Below, piece by piece: positions 13,501-26,465 of a stretch of 64,000 bases of DNA. Source of the DNA: Wuchereria bancrofti (taxonomy: Eukaryota > Nematoda > Chromadorea > Rhabditida > Onchocercidae); the NCBI GenBank assembly GCA_005281725.1, contig SSBO01000014.1:1711292-1775291 (forward strand), written 5' to 3'. A program made the translations under genes and the position numbers. Below the pieces are notes generated by a model. The model worked only from the letters and a program-made list of their open reading frames with translations. It did no database searches and was not told where the DNA came from. Each line of letters begins with the position of its first letter. Position 1 is the first letter of the stretch.

Positions 13501-16500
13501 TAGTGGGTCGAATCAAGCTGCAGGCACCATACGTAAATTACCTACTATCGATCAAGAGGAACCAATGAATGATGCGTATGCCAAGAAGCTGAAACACTCC
13601 CTGAAGGTAGATTACTCAATTTTACATATGAATTCTCGCGTCCTTCGCATGTTTATCCTTTGAGATTCTTTCGGTTTTTTCCTGAAATAGTTGAATGAAG
13701 ACGGAATGGGCAAACAGAGATTTCCTGAGTGGTGAGTTCCGTTTGATGTTATTCATGCATGTATGATATATCCGGGTGGTTTTGGGAGCGATGAAGGCAG
13801 GAATTAGTTTACATAATAAACTTTTCCAATTTCCCAGTACCATTCCAGCGTTATTTCAAGTTAATTGCAGCATTCGTTTCTGAAAGTTCTGATAAATTGA
13901 CACCCTATACCATGCCGTTTCTTCATACATCTTTCCTGCAGGTAATACTACCGTGTATCCTCTGCAAGTGTAGCTTCACTGAGATCTTTTGGTCAGTGTA
14001 CTATATAGGTAACTCTACAGGAAGGAGGTAATAGTGGCACAGCAAAATATATACCAGGCTGCCTTGCTAAGAGCCAAGTTACACCACTCCCAGCATCCCG
14101 TAGAGATTGGCAACTGTTTGAAATGTTTTGCTCGAGTGTGGAGCGCGTGCTCATTGCGGATAAATCAGCGGAAATTGAAAATGAGACGAAATTTAAAGGG
14201 AAGAGTGTGTGTGTACACATGTGTCTCTTTGTGTGATGTGGGAAAATGATGAGAAAGGAGAAGGGTTAATGAATGTCGGGCAAATTAGTATCCCTGACTA
14301 TGCACATATATACCCAATGTTGGCCAAATCGATATTGTTCGTGGGCGCTTGGAGATGGTGATAAAGCTGCGTGTGGTACTTACGGGAGGACCTGAGACGT
14401 TTGATACGAATCAAATTATCTATGTTATCAGCACTTCGTGCTAAAATCATAGATGAAGTGAAAGGCATCGAAATCTTAGAACACAACACGGCAAATTTTC
14501 GAAACATTGCTGTTAGCAGATGTGGGAGGGGGAGGAGGGAGGGAGTGAATGATGTTGACGGTCGTGTGATCGACAAGTGAAGAAATTTTGTCATATGGAG
14601 AGAGGGAGGGGTAAGAGGAGATGCGGCTGACGAGATATAATGGAAGTGAAGAAGTAGATGAGTAAGAAATCAAAATTAATTTCCCTCTGTTAGGAAACAG
14701 ATCTCTGTGGGTCTCTCTCTTTCACAGAGAGCAGAAAGACACAGGGTACGTTGTTAACAATGCAACAACTATCGACGATGTCCCGGCACATCGCACCGCA
14801 TCGCACCGCATACACACACACAAATATATGCAGGAGGCCTTCCTTGTGGTGATGGGAATGCGTTGTGTTCATAGCATTTGTGTATTGCCCTGAGGACGAG
14901 CCTATCCTTTGTTTGGTAGAAAGTACTCAGGCTTGTGTGTGTCTGTGTATGGGAACACACAGACACACACACACGCACGGGTGTTGTTGATGTTGACGCA
15001 TAGTCGAACCGACCGATGATCTGCGACCAAAGGTGTTGGCCGTCTAAGATAACTTGTTAGGTGCGTATTATCTAATACCACCATTGCTACCACTGCTACC
15101 ATCGCTGTTACCATCGCTACCACCACCACCACCACTGCATACCTACTACCATCAGCTGAAGCGATATCTGGATGAACTGCAGCAGAGTCGCCTTCATCTC
15201 CAAGCTTACCCGTTCCCTTCCCCCCCCCCCCGCAACACTCTTCCCCATCCCCTGTCTTCCTCCCGCTACTACAACAACTATCACTGACAAGAGTAGAAGG
15301 AGCAGCAACCTTTTCTATGTGACACGGCGGCACTTTATAATCAGCCAGCTGGGTAGTAAGCAGTGGCAGCAACAATAACAACAACAACAGCAATAGTAAT
15401 AGCAGCATTGGTAACTCTCTCAGCTCATCACCAGCCTTCGGCACTATGACTTGTAACATGCAATCAGTGATACCTAGCATCATTGTTGTTTTTATCATCA
15501 TCATTGTTGTCATCGTTTCTGTCGCCGGTTCAACTAAATACGGTGGCTGATGCTGTAACTACAGCTATCTTGTGCTACGTATTGCTACAGGTTCTCTGTG
15601 TGCATGCATATGTTTTTTGTGTATGTCTATTGTTGTCTTTTTTTTTTTTTTTTTTGTGTGGTATCAACACTGTTGTTTACGTATGGATTAGAACACCTTT
15701 GTTTTCCTTTTTTTTTTTTTTGTTCTGATTATGCTTAATGTAGCAGCAGAAGTACTAGTAGCTGTAGGAGTACTGACCTCAATACACTTTAAATGGAAAA
15801 TATAATGGTTACTATAAACTGTTAGATAACAACAACGATGAATATTGTGTATGAATGTGTTTAGTTTGGGTATGGATGTATCAGTAATCGTAAAATATGT
15901 ATATGTCATCTCGTGCTGTTGTGCATTACAAATTACTGCCGAAATACAACTGTAGTGCAATGAAGTGTTTGATAATGGTAGTATGATACATAACAAAGTG
16001 TATTGTAGTTGATGAAGGATAGTGCACATATGGTAGACAGGTTTATTGGTTATAAGTAATAATTAACCGATGAGATTGCATGTTACGCATTGCTTGAGGG
16101 TACTCTATAATGGGTTATGATAGTTAAGAGAATGTGAAGGGAAGTTTGATGAATGAAATATACCATCGATTGAATATATATAAATGATGATTCACTGGGA
16201 CTAAGCTAAAGGGCAGGTTCATGCCTTTTTTCTTATCTTATCTTTGATATTATTAAATCTCTTCGAGACTTTCGTTCTCACATCGTTACAAACTAATCAT
16301 CGTTACAATAAATCCAAACTAATCATCATGGCAAGATGACGATTAGTTTGGATTTAATATCACTAAGTAGAGATATGTTCTTATGCGCTCCAAAATATAT
16401 ATTGTTTTAAAAATGAGAAGTTTTGATGTAAAGTCTTTTCAGACTTACAACTTATCATCGGAAGTCCTGGAACCGGAAATTTGCTATTTCAAAACTCCAA

Positions 16501-19500
16501 TCACTATGGAAAAGGTTTGTTAGTTTTTAAGGATTCACTTTGTTTAAATTGGGGGGAAAAATATTTCCTTTGGAAGAAATTTTATTTGCATATCATTCAT
16601 TCGTAGATTGTTTTATCATTTCTCTATCATACAGTTTCGGTTTAAGTTTTGGAAATTGTTAGGTTACTTACAAATTTAATATCAATTTATATTATTTTTA
16701 GGAAAATGAAATATTCATATTATGCATTTCTGTTTTTCTAGATAAAAATGATATAGATAAAGAAACGATGTAAAACTGATTTAAATAAAGGGAGAGAATG
16801 TCGTGTTATACCAGCGACTGCGTTGAGTAAAAGTGGATGTTGTTGTTAACTCTGAAATTTGTAACCAAAGATTTTTCTACGGTTATCATTAGTAAATATT
16901 ATTTAGAAATACGAAGTATCCACGTCATAGAGTTCTTCATCTTATCAATTGAGTTTATGACAAGTGATAAGAGATGTAATAGCATCATTTATCGTCAATC
17001 AAATGCAGCAATTTGTTCAGTTTGTTAAATTTTCTTTTGTAAGCTATTATAAAATTTCAATCCTATCCACCCCTTCATCACTTGTTACCAAGACAAGAAG
17101 TAGATATAGTAACCAGTGGTCATCGGACCTCATTAGTAACCGACGATTCGTCTTGAAATTTCTCGTGCTAGCAATCCCTCACTTTTCTCAGCCTGTTGTC
17201 TCTCTTTCCTTATCATCCTGCCCATTCTAGCATTAGCACTGTTTGCTGCCTCTCTACGAGTAATTAGTTTCTTCCACCTTTCAACAAATATAATAAGCAA
17301 AGTGCTGCCGTTTGAATATGAGCCAGTGAAAAAGGGAAGAAAGTTTTCTTTCATAACATTTAAATGCATTGAAAAATTCCTACTCTAATTTTTCTTTTAA
17401 ACTAATAGCTTTTTCGTAATTTAACCTTAAGATCTACTTTCATTTGAAGTGTGAAATTGCTGCGGTTACGAGAAAGAGAGAAAAAGAGAATTTAATTTTA
17501 TAATGGTTACAACTGAGTTTTTCTATAAAAGGGAACAGGAGAAACAGTCAGAAATATTTCGCTTATAAAGGCGAAATGATTAATTGACTGGAATATTAAA
17601 GTATAATTTTTTTTTTTTCGGTTAGGTTGACGAATATAATCTGAGAAAGTGAAAAGCAGAGTAGAAAAGTGCCACAGCTCAAGTTAACAAAGATTAAACC
17701 ATGAGAAATGTATGAGAAGGAGAAAGTAATTGGTTGATTTTTCGAAAAATTCAGTGCTGTAAGTCTAATAATACTTATGAAATCATATATAAATGAGGAG
17801 TCGTGTTGGTATAAAATCATATAAATGAGATTAATGAGATAGTGACCTTTCTCTACTTTAGACAACATTCAGTTTAACATAATTGCAAGTTCTTATTCGA
17901 GCTTAAGAGAATTTTTTTTATCATTTGAAACTCTTCTTAGATGAACATAAGCACTACAGAGGTTTAACAGGTAAGATAGATATGTTGAATTATTGTTCAA
18001 AGGGAAAAACGATTTAAGATTATTTATTTCCTTATATAAATTTAAATTATCGGTTAGTGGTTTACTTGGGTTATGATCACAAAAAATTGAAAATCTACAT
18101 TAAAAAGTATCAAGCATATTTATTTGGTTCTTTTCACGGTTTCATTATAAAGCATTTAAATAACAACGTTCATTTATATTTAAAAAAAAGATTTAAATTT
18201 ATGTACACATATATATCCTCTTCATTTTGTAGGAGATGTCACCTTTACTAATGCATGCTGCAAATTCTTCGGTACCAATGGAACCGTTAGATGATATGGA
18301 CGAAACAGCTTCGGAATCAAATGATGGCACAGAACATACATCTGCAACTACTGCTACTCCTGGGAAGGTATTTAAATATATTTCTTTTACGAGTTTGGTA
18401 TTTTCCATGGGTCTAATAGTTTGATTTTTCCTCAATAATGAATAGATTAGGCATGGTATAGGCGTCTTTTTTCCAGGAAGAGTGACGTTAGCTGACAAGA
18501 CGGTAATTTCAGGAATTGGTGACATGGTTAGCAGCACAGCCGAAACTTAATGCGCGATCCAAAAGTGGTTATATCTTGTTTTCGGCTGAAGTCCGAAAAA
18601 AGGTGATGCAAGAAAATCCGGATGCCGGTTTCGGTGAAGTTAGCAAAATTGTAGGCATTGAGGTAATAATGTACTTTTATTAACGATTGTGTAATTCACG
18701 TAAATCGAAGTTTTATGTGTTGTTTATTTCTTTTCCTTATAGTGGAAAAAACTGTCAGAAGAACAGAAAAAACAGTATGAAATCAGAGCAGAATATATTG
18801 CAAATGAAAGGGCGAAGCAAGAAGCCCGTGAACCTCCTCATATGCGAATTTTGGTGAGTATTTTCTAACCACACAAGAAGTGAAATTTTGTGCATATTGA
18901 TATTTCTTCTAGTCCGGTGTTACATTAATCTTTTTCGGGCAAAATAAGCTAAGCTTCTTTCAAACTCGTGGAAAAAGTGTGAGCTGTGTTGCTGGTGCAT
19001 GAAGTCTTATTTTAATAGGAGTGCATGAACACTAAGTTTAAGCCTGGGCAAATTCGAGTATACATGTGCAAATGGCAAACGTGTGACTTCCAGTATGATA
19101 ATCCAGAGGAATTATATGACCACGTAAAGACAATACACACTTCCCAGATTGGTAAGTAGTTTACCATCGGATATTTCGGAATAATGAATGAAAAATGAAA
19201 TAAAAAGTTTTTCTGTAAAAGAAGCGCTCGTAAGAATAGAGAAGTTGTAAGTAAAAAAGTTTCGAAACGATAGTTTTAATTTTCCGGTTGTGGGTTGTTG
19301 GTAGATTATAAAATTTTTCTCGTTTATTCAGTATCTTTCATCGCTTCATAATTTTTTTTTTTTTTTTTTTTTTGTTTGTTTGCAGTTGTTGATGGTGAAA
19401 ATCAATTTGTATGTCTATGGACATCATGTTTAAAATACAGGAAAGATGGAAAGTAAGTAATTTCCTTCAATCATCATGTTTTATGTTGTAATCTAGTTTT

Positions 19501-22222
19501 TATCATTAACATTCAGTGATATTATGCTATCTCTTTCAGACCATTCCCTTCTCTTCCACGTCTTCATCGACATATTAAGGAGAAGCATTTGGCAACATCA
19601 GCGAAATCAATTTATCCAAACCAGAGGAGCAAGTAATCCAATCCTGTAGTTATAGGTGTATCGAAAAATCTTTTGGGATTTTTATCTTGATTTTGAGAAA
19701 ATGAGAAATCCTAAATAATTTATAGGAATTATATACCGACTTATGTGCCTGGTTCGTCTGCCTCATCAGTTACTCCTGGAACGACAACATTCGTGGCCGT
19801 TCAGCAACCAGCAAACGGAGCACAACAAGTTCATCAAACTTATACAATTCAACAAGCGCCATTAACATATGTTACTCAGGTGAGGAATTAAAAATTGCTT
19901 AGTTTTTATCACTATTTATAAATAATTGAGATTTTTTGGTTTCTAGATTAAGTAATGGGTTTTTCTGTTTCTTATCCGGGTAGTTTATTGTAAATGTTTA
20001 TTACCACTGATTAATATAGCAAGCACGGAGAACTCGCTATGGCAAAACTACGGTCGGTCTTTTGTGGTTCTTATCACCATTACCTTTATTAATAATCATG
20101 CTAGACTGTCTTAATATCATCAACGCTTGTATTCTGAATCCGTGGAGTGTTATTTGTTTTTAGGCAGTAGTTTCGACTCATCAAATTGTTGCAAATGGAT
20201 ATGTGAATGGTACTGCAGTAGCTGTAGCACCAACGGCTTATTTGGCAGCTACACCAACCGTTGTTCATACTAGTTCCCCACATGGTTATCATCCATATCA
20301 ACAAGTACGGCAGGTAAATTTTTGTAGTCTTTTTTCCGTATTTAAATGAAATTCGAACATTGCGATTAGGCTTACAAAATGCGGTTTGGTATTGCATTTT
20401 GCGATGTAATCCATGAAATTTTATTACTTTTCAGAATATCTTAGGTCGTATTAATTTCTTTTGAATAATTTGAAATAAGATTTGAGAAATATGGTATCTC
20501 CCTTGTTTTTCTGTTTACAAATATTTCTTCCATGTGTTTCTCCGTCTTTTAATGACAGAGACTCTTAGGTAGTTCCAATTAGCTGTGGTGTGAATGAGGA
20601 TGGTCGAAGTTCTAGGATGTCTAATTTCTATTTCTTCTGGATAAAAATTCTTTTCATTATTAGCAATATCTCTAGTATAAACTTCGTGATGAGAAATTAT
20701 TTGCTACTGGTGTCTGTGACCGCATTTGAGATTTTACGTCTTAATCCGTATTCTCCTGTGCCATACGGCACTATCCAAGGCTTCGTAGTGCCTTTTATTG
20801 CCTGCTTTGAAGGATAAAACGTTTTATTTCTTCGAAAGAGTATTGACTTATAAAACCGCGATCGAAAATGATAAACGCAGTCAGGTGTTCTCTTTCATGA
20901 ATAGTGAGAAGGCTGTAGTACTTTGCTCGCACTTTTCGTATCGCTTCCCCGCTTGTCGGCCTTTCTAACTCTAATAAACATTTTTTCACAGCCATTTTAG
21001 CGGTTGCATCAGCAGAAACAGAACAGTAAAAGTGATATTATTTCTATATGTCGTTCATTACCACTCTATTTTTTGTATTGATTGAACTTCAATCCTTAAA
21101 TATTTCTTTAAAAAGAGCGGATAAATGCATTAATTTAATACATGAAGGCACAAAATTCCTTCCTTCTCCATTTTCTGGCTTTATTTGCTTAAACTATCTG
21201 TCATACAATCCCTACGATTTTTCCGTAATTTTCGATGGTCGGAAAAGGTCCGCATACAAGTTAAATTGGGGTTGGTAAAAAGATAGCACTCATAAGAATG
21301 CTGTAATCTTTTCAGTTTTTCCGTCATTGAAGTTCTATTTTCAAAAATACTCCTTGTTTTATCTTTGACATATAGTAATATAGATGAACATTCCCATTAG
21401 GTCACAACATCGACTGCCCAACCAATTGCTGTGGCAGCGCAGAACTACACAGCAGTACCATTGCAAACAGTGAGCTATACGGCTCCATCTACCTCACAAC
21501 AGCCATCTCCTGTTATAACCGATCCAGGTCGAACTATTGTTCAAGCTCCAAAACCAGCACAACCTATATTTGTTGCTCCGCCGAATACCGTACAAATCAA
21601 GAGGGTTATGCATTCCGAAGTTTACCTAAAGTACATTTTGTCTTTTTGCTTTTCATATCTGTCAGTGTTTCAAACTCACATGTTCGAAGCATATAAAGTT
21701 GTCGTTTGATGTTTCCCTTTAGTTACTACTAATCATTATTACTATTACCTCTAATATTTCAATTGTTTAGTTTTTTAACTGTAGGGATGGCTTGTAAATT
21801 GGTGAATAAGTTACAAAAAAAGTGTATTATTATGGTGTTGTGTTTCAGATACATAGAATCTTTATCAAGCAGTCAGCAGAAAACTGTAAGTAAATATAGC
21901 AGGAGTCTATTGGCTAACCAAAGGAATACAACGCCACCACAGAAGATTTCGACAACGCAGTGGCTGAAAGTAAGCTGCTTTTATTGTTTTTCAATACTTG
22001 TAGGTAAAGCTTTCTAATGAATATCTTTTACTAAACTGATATTTTTTTAATTTTTTGCTAAACTGAATAGTTGAATTTCATGTTTACTGGGTATTTCAGG
22101 AAGCCAAAGACAATGGTGTCAGGGATGAAGAAGTGGTGAAAGCATTATGGCGGCTTCGGGATGCTTTATTAGAAAGTACGGTGAATATAGCACGTGAAAT
22201 GGATTGTGCTGGTCCACTATAA
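1561..22222 (+). CDS. pbrm-1: Polybromo (PBRM1/PB1 orthologue), PBAF chromatin remodeller subunit
   Basis: Nuclear acetyl-lysine-reading subunit of the PBAF class of SWI/SNF remodellers. Model of 39 exons, all phases consistent, 1987 aa: 1561-1665, 2309-2406, 2488-2635, 2907-3010, 3256-3397, 3630-3797, 4130-4212, 4315-4530, 4771-4993, 5206-5487, 5687-5815, 6342-6526, 6690-6791, 6967-7258, 7376-7543, 7823-7957, 8193-8315, 8773-8859, 9322-9525, 10132-10353, 10497-10598, 10925-10999, 11192-11338, 11602-11695, 12356-12509, 12609-12784, 13146-13606, 16443-16514, 18233-18367, 18513-18662, 18743-18853, 19019-19151, 19386-19452, 19540-19632, 19726-19879, 20164-20313, 21401-21630, 21849-21969, 22100-22222. 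Order: six bromodomains (about residues 36-970), BAH1 (about 1005-1135), BAH2 (about 1205-1510, with a large insert), HMG box (about 1555-1620), two C2H2 fingers (about 1640-1705), and a conserved C-terminus with RVMHSEVYLKYIE and WLKEAK. BD2-BD5 keep the Y/F-N type acetyl-lysine Asn (for example FENAKTYN and FDNACRYN). BD6 lacks it (AMEHAHSDS), and BD1 has YY there, as I recall for human. The path between exons 27 and 28 is the least certain part. Confidence 0.93.
2611..2675 (+). repeat. Tandem duplication of the 3' end of polybromo exon 3
   Basis: The last 25 bases of exon 3 with the start of its intron (2611-2640) are repeated almost exactly at 2650-2679. The second copy has GGCTC where the working donor has GGTTC, so it lacks the GT and is presumably not used as a splice site. 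Confidence 0.85.
8599..8955 (+). repeat. 38-bp direct repeat in the introns flanking polybromo exon 18
   Basis: Positions 8599-8636 and 8918-8955 are identical except for one C/T difference. One copy lies upstream and one downstream of the 87-bp exon 8773-8859, which encodes part of bromodomain 6. Both copies are on the + strand and start with CACAAGG. Confidence 0.9.
13607..16442 (+). other. 2.8-kb polybromo intron 27, rich in simple sequence
   Basis: This is the largest polybromo intron, and its composition is unlike the others. It holds G/A-rich runs (14520-14545, 14600-14625), CA/GT runs (14810-14825, 14930-14975), ACC/GCT trinucleotide runs (15080-15140), a C10 run (near 15225), AAC/AGC trinucleotide runs (15365-15405) and T-runs (15637-15655, 15705-15721). 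Open frames on both strands across 14.9-15.7 kb have repetitive Leu-, Val-, Pro- or Asn-rich translations. One possible cassette or terminal exon (14021-14236) is treated under findings. Confidence 0.75.
16307..16358. repeat. Long near-perfect hairpin in polybromo intron 27
   Basis: The arm 16309-16324 is the exact reverse complement of 16341-16356. After one mismatch, four more pairs (16326-16329 with 16336-16339) close a six-base loop. The stem is about 20 bp with a single mismatch. A partial direct repeat of the left arm lies just upstream (about 16282-16306). It may be a MITE remnant or a structured RNA; nothing in the sequence decides this. Confidence 0.75.
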
Positions 22223-25200
22223 GTTATTGTTTCTTCTTTTAACAAGATAAACTTAATATGTTGAAATCATGGTAATTTGCCCTTGATTTTCATTGTTACT
22301 TATGGTTTATTTTCGTTTGATTTGTATATTTACATTTGTGTATGTCATGATGCTTTAAAATAATTGCATTACTTTATGGGTTGTTCTACTGTTTAGAAAA
22401 TCTCATAGTGTGATGCTGTCTGTATCACTGATGCACAACTGCGTCTGAGCATAGCCATAATGGTGTATTTATTATCCCGGGTTGCTCTGCCTTCAATTTT
22501 CAGGTCGCTGTATCCATTAGTGCATGAACTTCTAGTAAGGCTGGAGATTCTTAGTGACTTGCTTTTTATTGTTCTGAATGGTTTATCAGTCCACCCTGAT
22601 CATGGACTCCAATTCGATTTTTCGTTCCCCAAACCCGGTCTTCGTTCGAATTTCCTTTTTCTTTTTTGATTTGACTGTATTGGCAGTGCAACAAATGTAT
22701 GGTTTTCAGAGGCTTCTTGCATTTGAAGAAGCTCTTTGGAGCTTCTTGATTTGGGTTGACTCTTTTTTTTTGAATGTAGATGTGTGATATTTGTTTATTA
22801 TGAAATAACCAGGTAGGAAATGAATTTGGTGCTATTTGGACAAAATTCTTTCATGCATTCGGAGAGATTTTACAAAAAACAAAAATGCGCAATATTCTGT
22901 CGGTATTTATAGTAGCTGAAATTCAAAATGAAAACAAAAAAGTCAACTTTGTTGCTGTTTCTTTAATTTTGTATAGTCAGTCATCATTTGGAGTAAAATT
23001 ATGCCGACAGTTAACTACCATTGTGATTAGTAATTTTTTCAAGTTCCATTGCATGGCTTTCCCGTTGTCTCATCAAATTTAAATTGTCCATTTTTTTTTT
23101 TTTTGTGCATGGTCTCATTACTATTGTTCTTGTCTGTTTTTCTGAAAAAAGAAGTAAACAATTTTCTTTACCATTACCTGTAGACAGATCATCATAAAAG
23201 AGCAGAACAACACATACCTTTCCTTCTGATGCTGCAAAGGTTACTAATCATTAATTTTTCAATTGTCTGGGGGGATGCATGATTTTTATAGTTTCAGTTA
23301 GCGAATATCGAAACGAATTCATTTTATTGCTTACTGTTTACTGATTGATTTTTACGCTGGTTTTTTTTTTTTTGTACGTGCAATTAGTATACTAAGTGGA
23401 AGGTGTCCAAAAAAAGACGTTTGAAGAAGTTAGTCGCATTGTCGACTTTCGCAACAAATCCAGGTTGACGTACGTAACACTCGTGAAGTTATAACACTTT
23501 TAGCTCATTGTTGACGCATTGGTAAGCCACCACCACTCATTCCATAGTTTTCGTATATGCGTTATCTCTTTATTAAAACGGAGCAATTATTAATAATATT
23601 AACGGGTGGAATTATAGGTCATTGTTTCATTTCACCCTTTTATTACTATCAGTATGAATTATTTGCACTCGTATTGTTACCATAACAATTATCAATTTTA
23701 CTATCTTTTCTAAATTGCGAAACCTTCTATTATTTGTCTAAAAGATAAACTTGGAGAATTTAAAACAAATTTATATGCTTGAAGGCTCTTTGATTAAAAC
23801 TCTAAATGTTTTAGCAAGGAAGAAAAGGAATATATAGAAAACAATATGTTTTACAAATTATTTTTTTGTTCAAAAAAAATTCAAATTGAAATCTAATTCG
23901 AGAATACTGGCTGGTAATAGTTACTCTTTTTCACGATTGTTACACATGAAAATAGTATTAATTGAATTAACCAAATTTTCACATATTTTACTTGATGCGT
24001 ATTGTATTTTTTATACCACAAATACTTATTTCAAAATTTTGTTTGGTTATTACTTTCTGTTTCCTCAACAATTTTTAATTGATAATAAGCAAATTTTACA
24101 GCAGCAATCATACAAAAAATAGAAAAAAAGGAAGCGAAATATTCAAGTGCTTCATTTACCTTACTTTTATTTTCTTCAGTAATTGTTTTGTCGGATTATT
24201 TTAGCAGTTTGAAAGCATAAAATTCAAATTTTATATTTGAAATAATTTTAAGATGCATAATATAATTTTTCAATTTTTTTTTAATATAATTTTTTAAGAG
24301 ATCTATAAGAAAAATATTTCAGAGTGATTGTTACGAAGGAAAAAAGGAATGCCTTGGTCAGGTAAATAATTATTTTACAATTTTTTTATTGAAAAAATTA
24401 CAAAAATAGATGATTTACAACAACAATAAGAAAGTTCCAAAAACAATACATATATTTCAATAATTTTATTAATTTAAATTTCAATTCTTGTCGGTATGAC
24501 AATTACTTAATATGGTCGCAAGGTATAGCTTAGTGCTGAAATTTATTGATTAGATGGCATTTATTTGTTTGTTTACTTATTTATTTCATTTACTTATATG
24601 TTTATTTATTTACTGTTACTTATAGGAGAAGGCATTTTATTCACCGAAACGATTAATTCAGCAATAATAAAGAGAACAAGAAAAGGTTGAAAAGAAAGAT
24701 AAGAAAAAACATTTTGGGTTTTGTCGATATTTTCTGTACTATACGGATTACTTAGAAAATTTTCAAAAGTAGTTTTCTCTTAGCAATTCCAATTAGTATT
24801 AGCGAAAGTATTCATCCTAAATTGAGTAAAGTTAAAAGATTAAATGGATCCGACAATTCCGGTTACTTCTGAATTGCCTTCTTTAATCATGTCATATGTT
24901 CTTTTACAATTTGGCTATATCTTTTCTGCGTTTCTTTTTCCATCTTTTTTTCCTTCATCTCTTTATCCCTATCACTAACTAAACAAATTCCTTTTTCTCA
25001 AAAAAACCTATTTTTGGGAGATATATTTTTCATCTTTATCGACAGATCCATTTTTTTAAAAAAGATTTTATTTTTGATTTGGACAAATTTCATTTTCTTT
25101 CGTAACTGCTCAAATGAGAGACATCAGTTGCACTCAAATTGTATGTTAAAAGTTAATATGACGTGAAAAAAATAATGCGAATGTTTATCGAATCTCAAAG

Positions 25201-26465
25201 AGTTACTAAATGCTATCTATAACCAAACAGATTTATTACATTAAACCGCTAACATGATTGAATGAAAAACAGTGATAATTCTACCAATTAATCATATATG
25301 CGAAGATCAATTTTCCCATCTTTCTTTGGCTTAATTTCTATCAGCTTAAATTTATACTTTTTACTGCAGTATCGTTTTGTGGGATTTTCCTTTCTGCTTC
25401 TAATAATTCCAGTATTTCGAATCTTTTGAATTGCAGTGGATAGTTTCGTCGAAGCAATGATTACGCTGCTCCCTTGCAATCCACGTCAATTACTCAATTC
25501 ACGGGAACAACTTCCTGGCTCTTCATTGATTGACCGTTTCGGAAATTCCAAAAGGGAAAGTGTTTTTCAGTTATGATAAAAATCTGTCACATGAAAAGAT
25601 AAAAATCCCTTCCTTAGTGCAATGGAAACACATTGCGTGAGTTGCTTTCAGAGCAGAAACTAAGTTCAATTCCACCATTTCTCGAATATACATGACCATG
25701 ATAGTGTGGTAACACGACATCACTTCATACAGTCTCTTGAGTTCCCCCACAATAGCCGAACTTCCCTTGGGTTATTACTTTGAAGGAAAGGAAGGATGTA
25801 CATCCACGAAGTAATGCACTAATCGTCCGCAATTTAACAGGTCACCTGGGTGAATGGAAACTTCGTTCGAGGATTACAAGGACCACCGGAAAATCGAAAC
25901 TTTTGTTCGTCTCATAAGCGGTCCTTTTCTCACTTAGTTTCGTTTTAGACAAACAAAATCTCTTCCTTATCTACGGACTTTGTTTCCTTTCTTTTAATAG
26001 AGATGAGATAGATGTAGGGTTGGAAGCGAGTGGCAAACACAATAAGCTCCAGCGCTAGCAAGAAAACTACGACTTAAAAACTAGAAAAATAACCCAATGT
26101 CATTCTTCCCCACAAGAAAATCAGTCAGAAGAAAGCTACTACCTTACAGTTACCTACTCTTCCTCTGACTGACCTTGTCATTGTTCGCATATCAAAAAGG
26201 ATAAGCGTTTGATGTGGGTTTATCTACAGATACTTAATGATAATGCATGCGCCCTCTCCCAGCAACCAGTCATAAACAAACGTTTCAGTTAACTTTGAAT
26301 AATTTGAAGAATGATTAAATTTATTGCCCAACAAGTAATTATTTTGTCTAAAACCCTTCAGACAACAAATTAAAAACGTGTAAAAACAAAAATGTCCATT
26401 AAAAAGAGTTATAAATAAAATTTCACTGAAGTTCACGGACTTCCAGAAATAATTTCTTCTGTAAA
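22223..26465. other. Intergenic interval between polybromo and mif-1 (convergent ends)
   Basis: The 3' ends of both neighbouring genes face this interval, so the proximal parts should be their 3' UTRs. I found no other gene. Most of it is AT-rich with T-runs. A less AT-rich part (about 25.4-26.2 kb) has short open frames on both strands that do not join into a spliced model. One of them, 25288-25479 on the minus strand, is basic and matches nothing I recognise. Confidence 0.6.
26320..26325 (-). terminator. Candidate polyadenylation signal of mif-1 (AATAAA)
   Basis: TTTATT on the + strand reads AATAAA on the minus strand, about 140 bases after the mif-1 stop codon. The position is reasonable, but the motif is common in AT-rich DNA. 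Confidence 0.45.

Noticed and set aside
14902..15513. Open frame of 203 codons on the minus strand in polybromo intron 27
   Set aside because: It consists of long Leu, Val and Gly runs from trinucleotide repeats, and other frames over the same repeats are equally open. It looks compositional.
25288..26000. Open frames on both strands between polybromo and mif-1, one of them a basic 63-codon frame
   Set aside because: Frames on opposite strands look equally plausible, in-frame stops interrupt the longer ones, and no spliced model or known family emerged.
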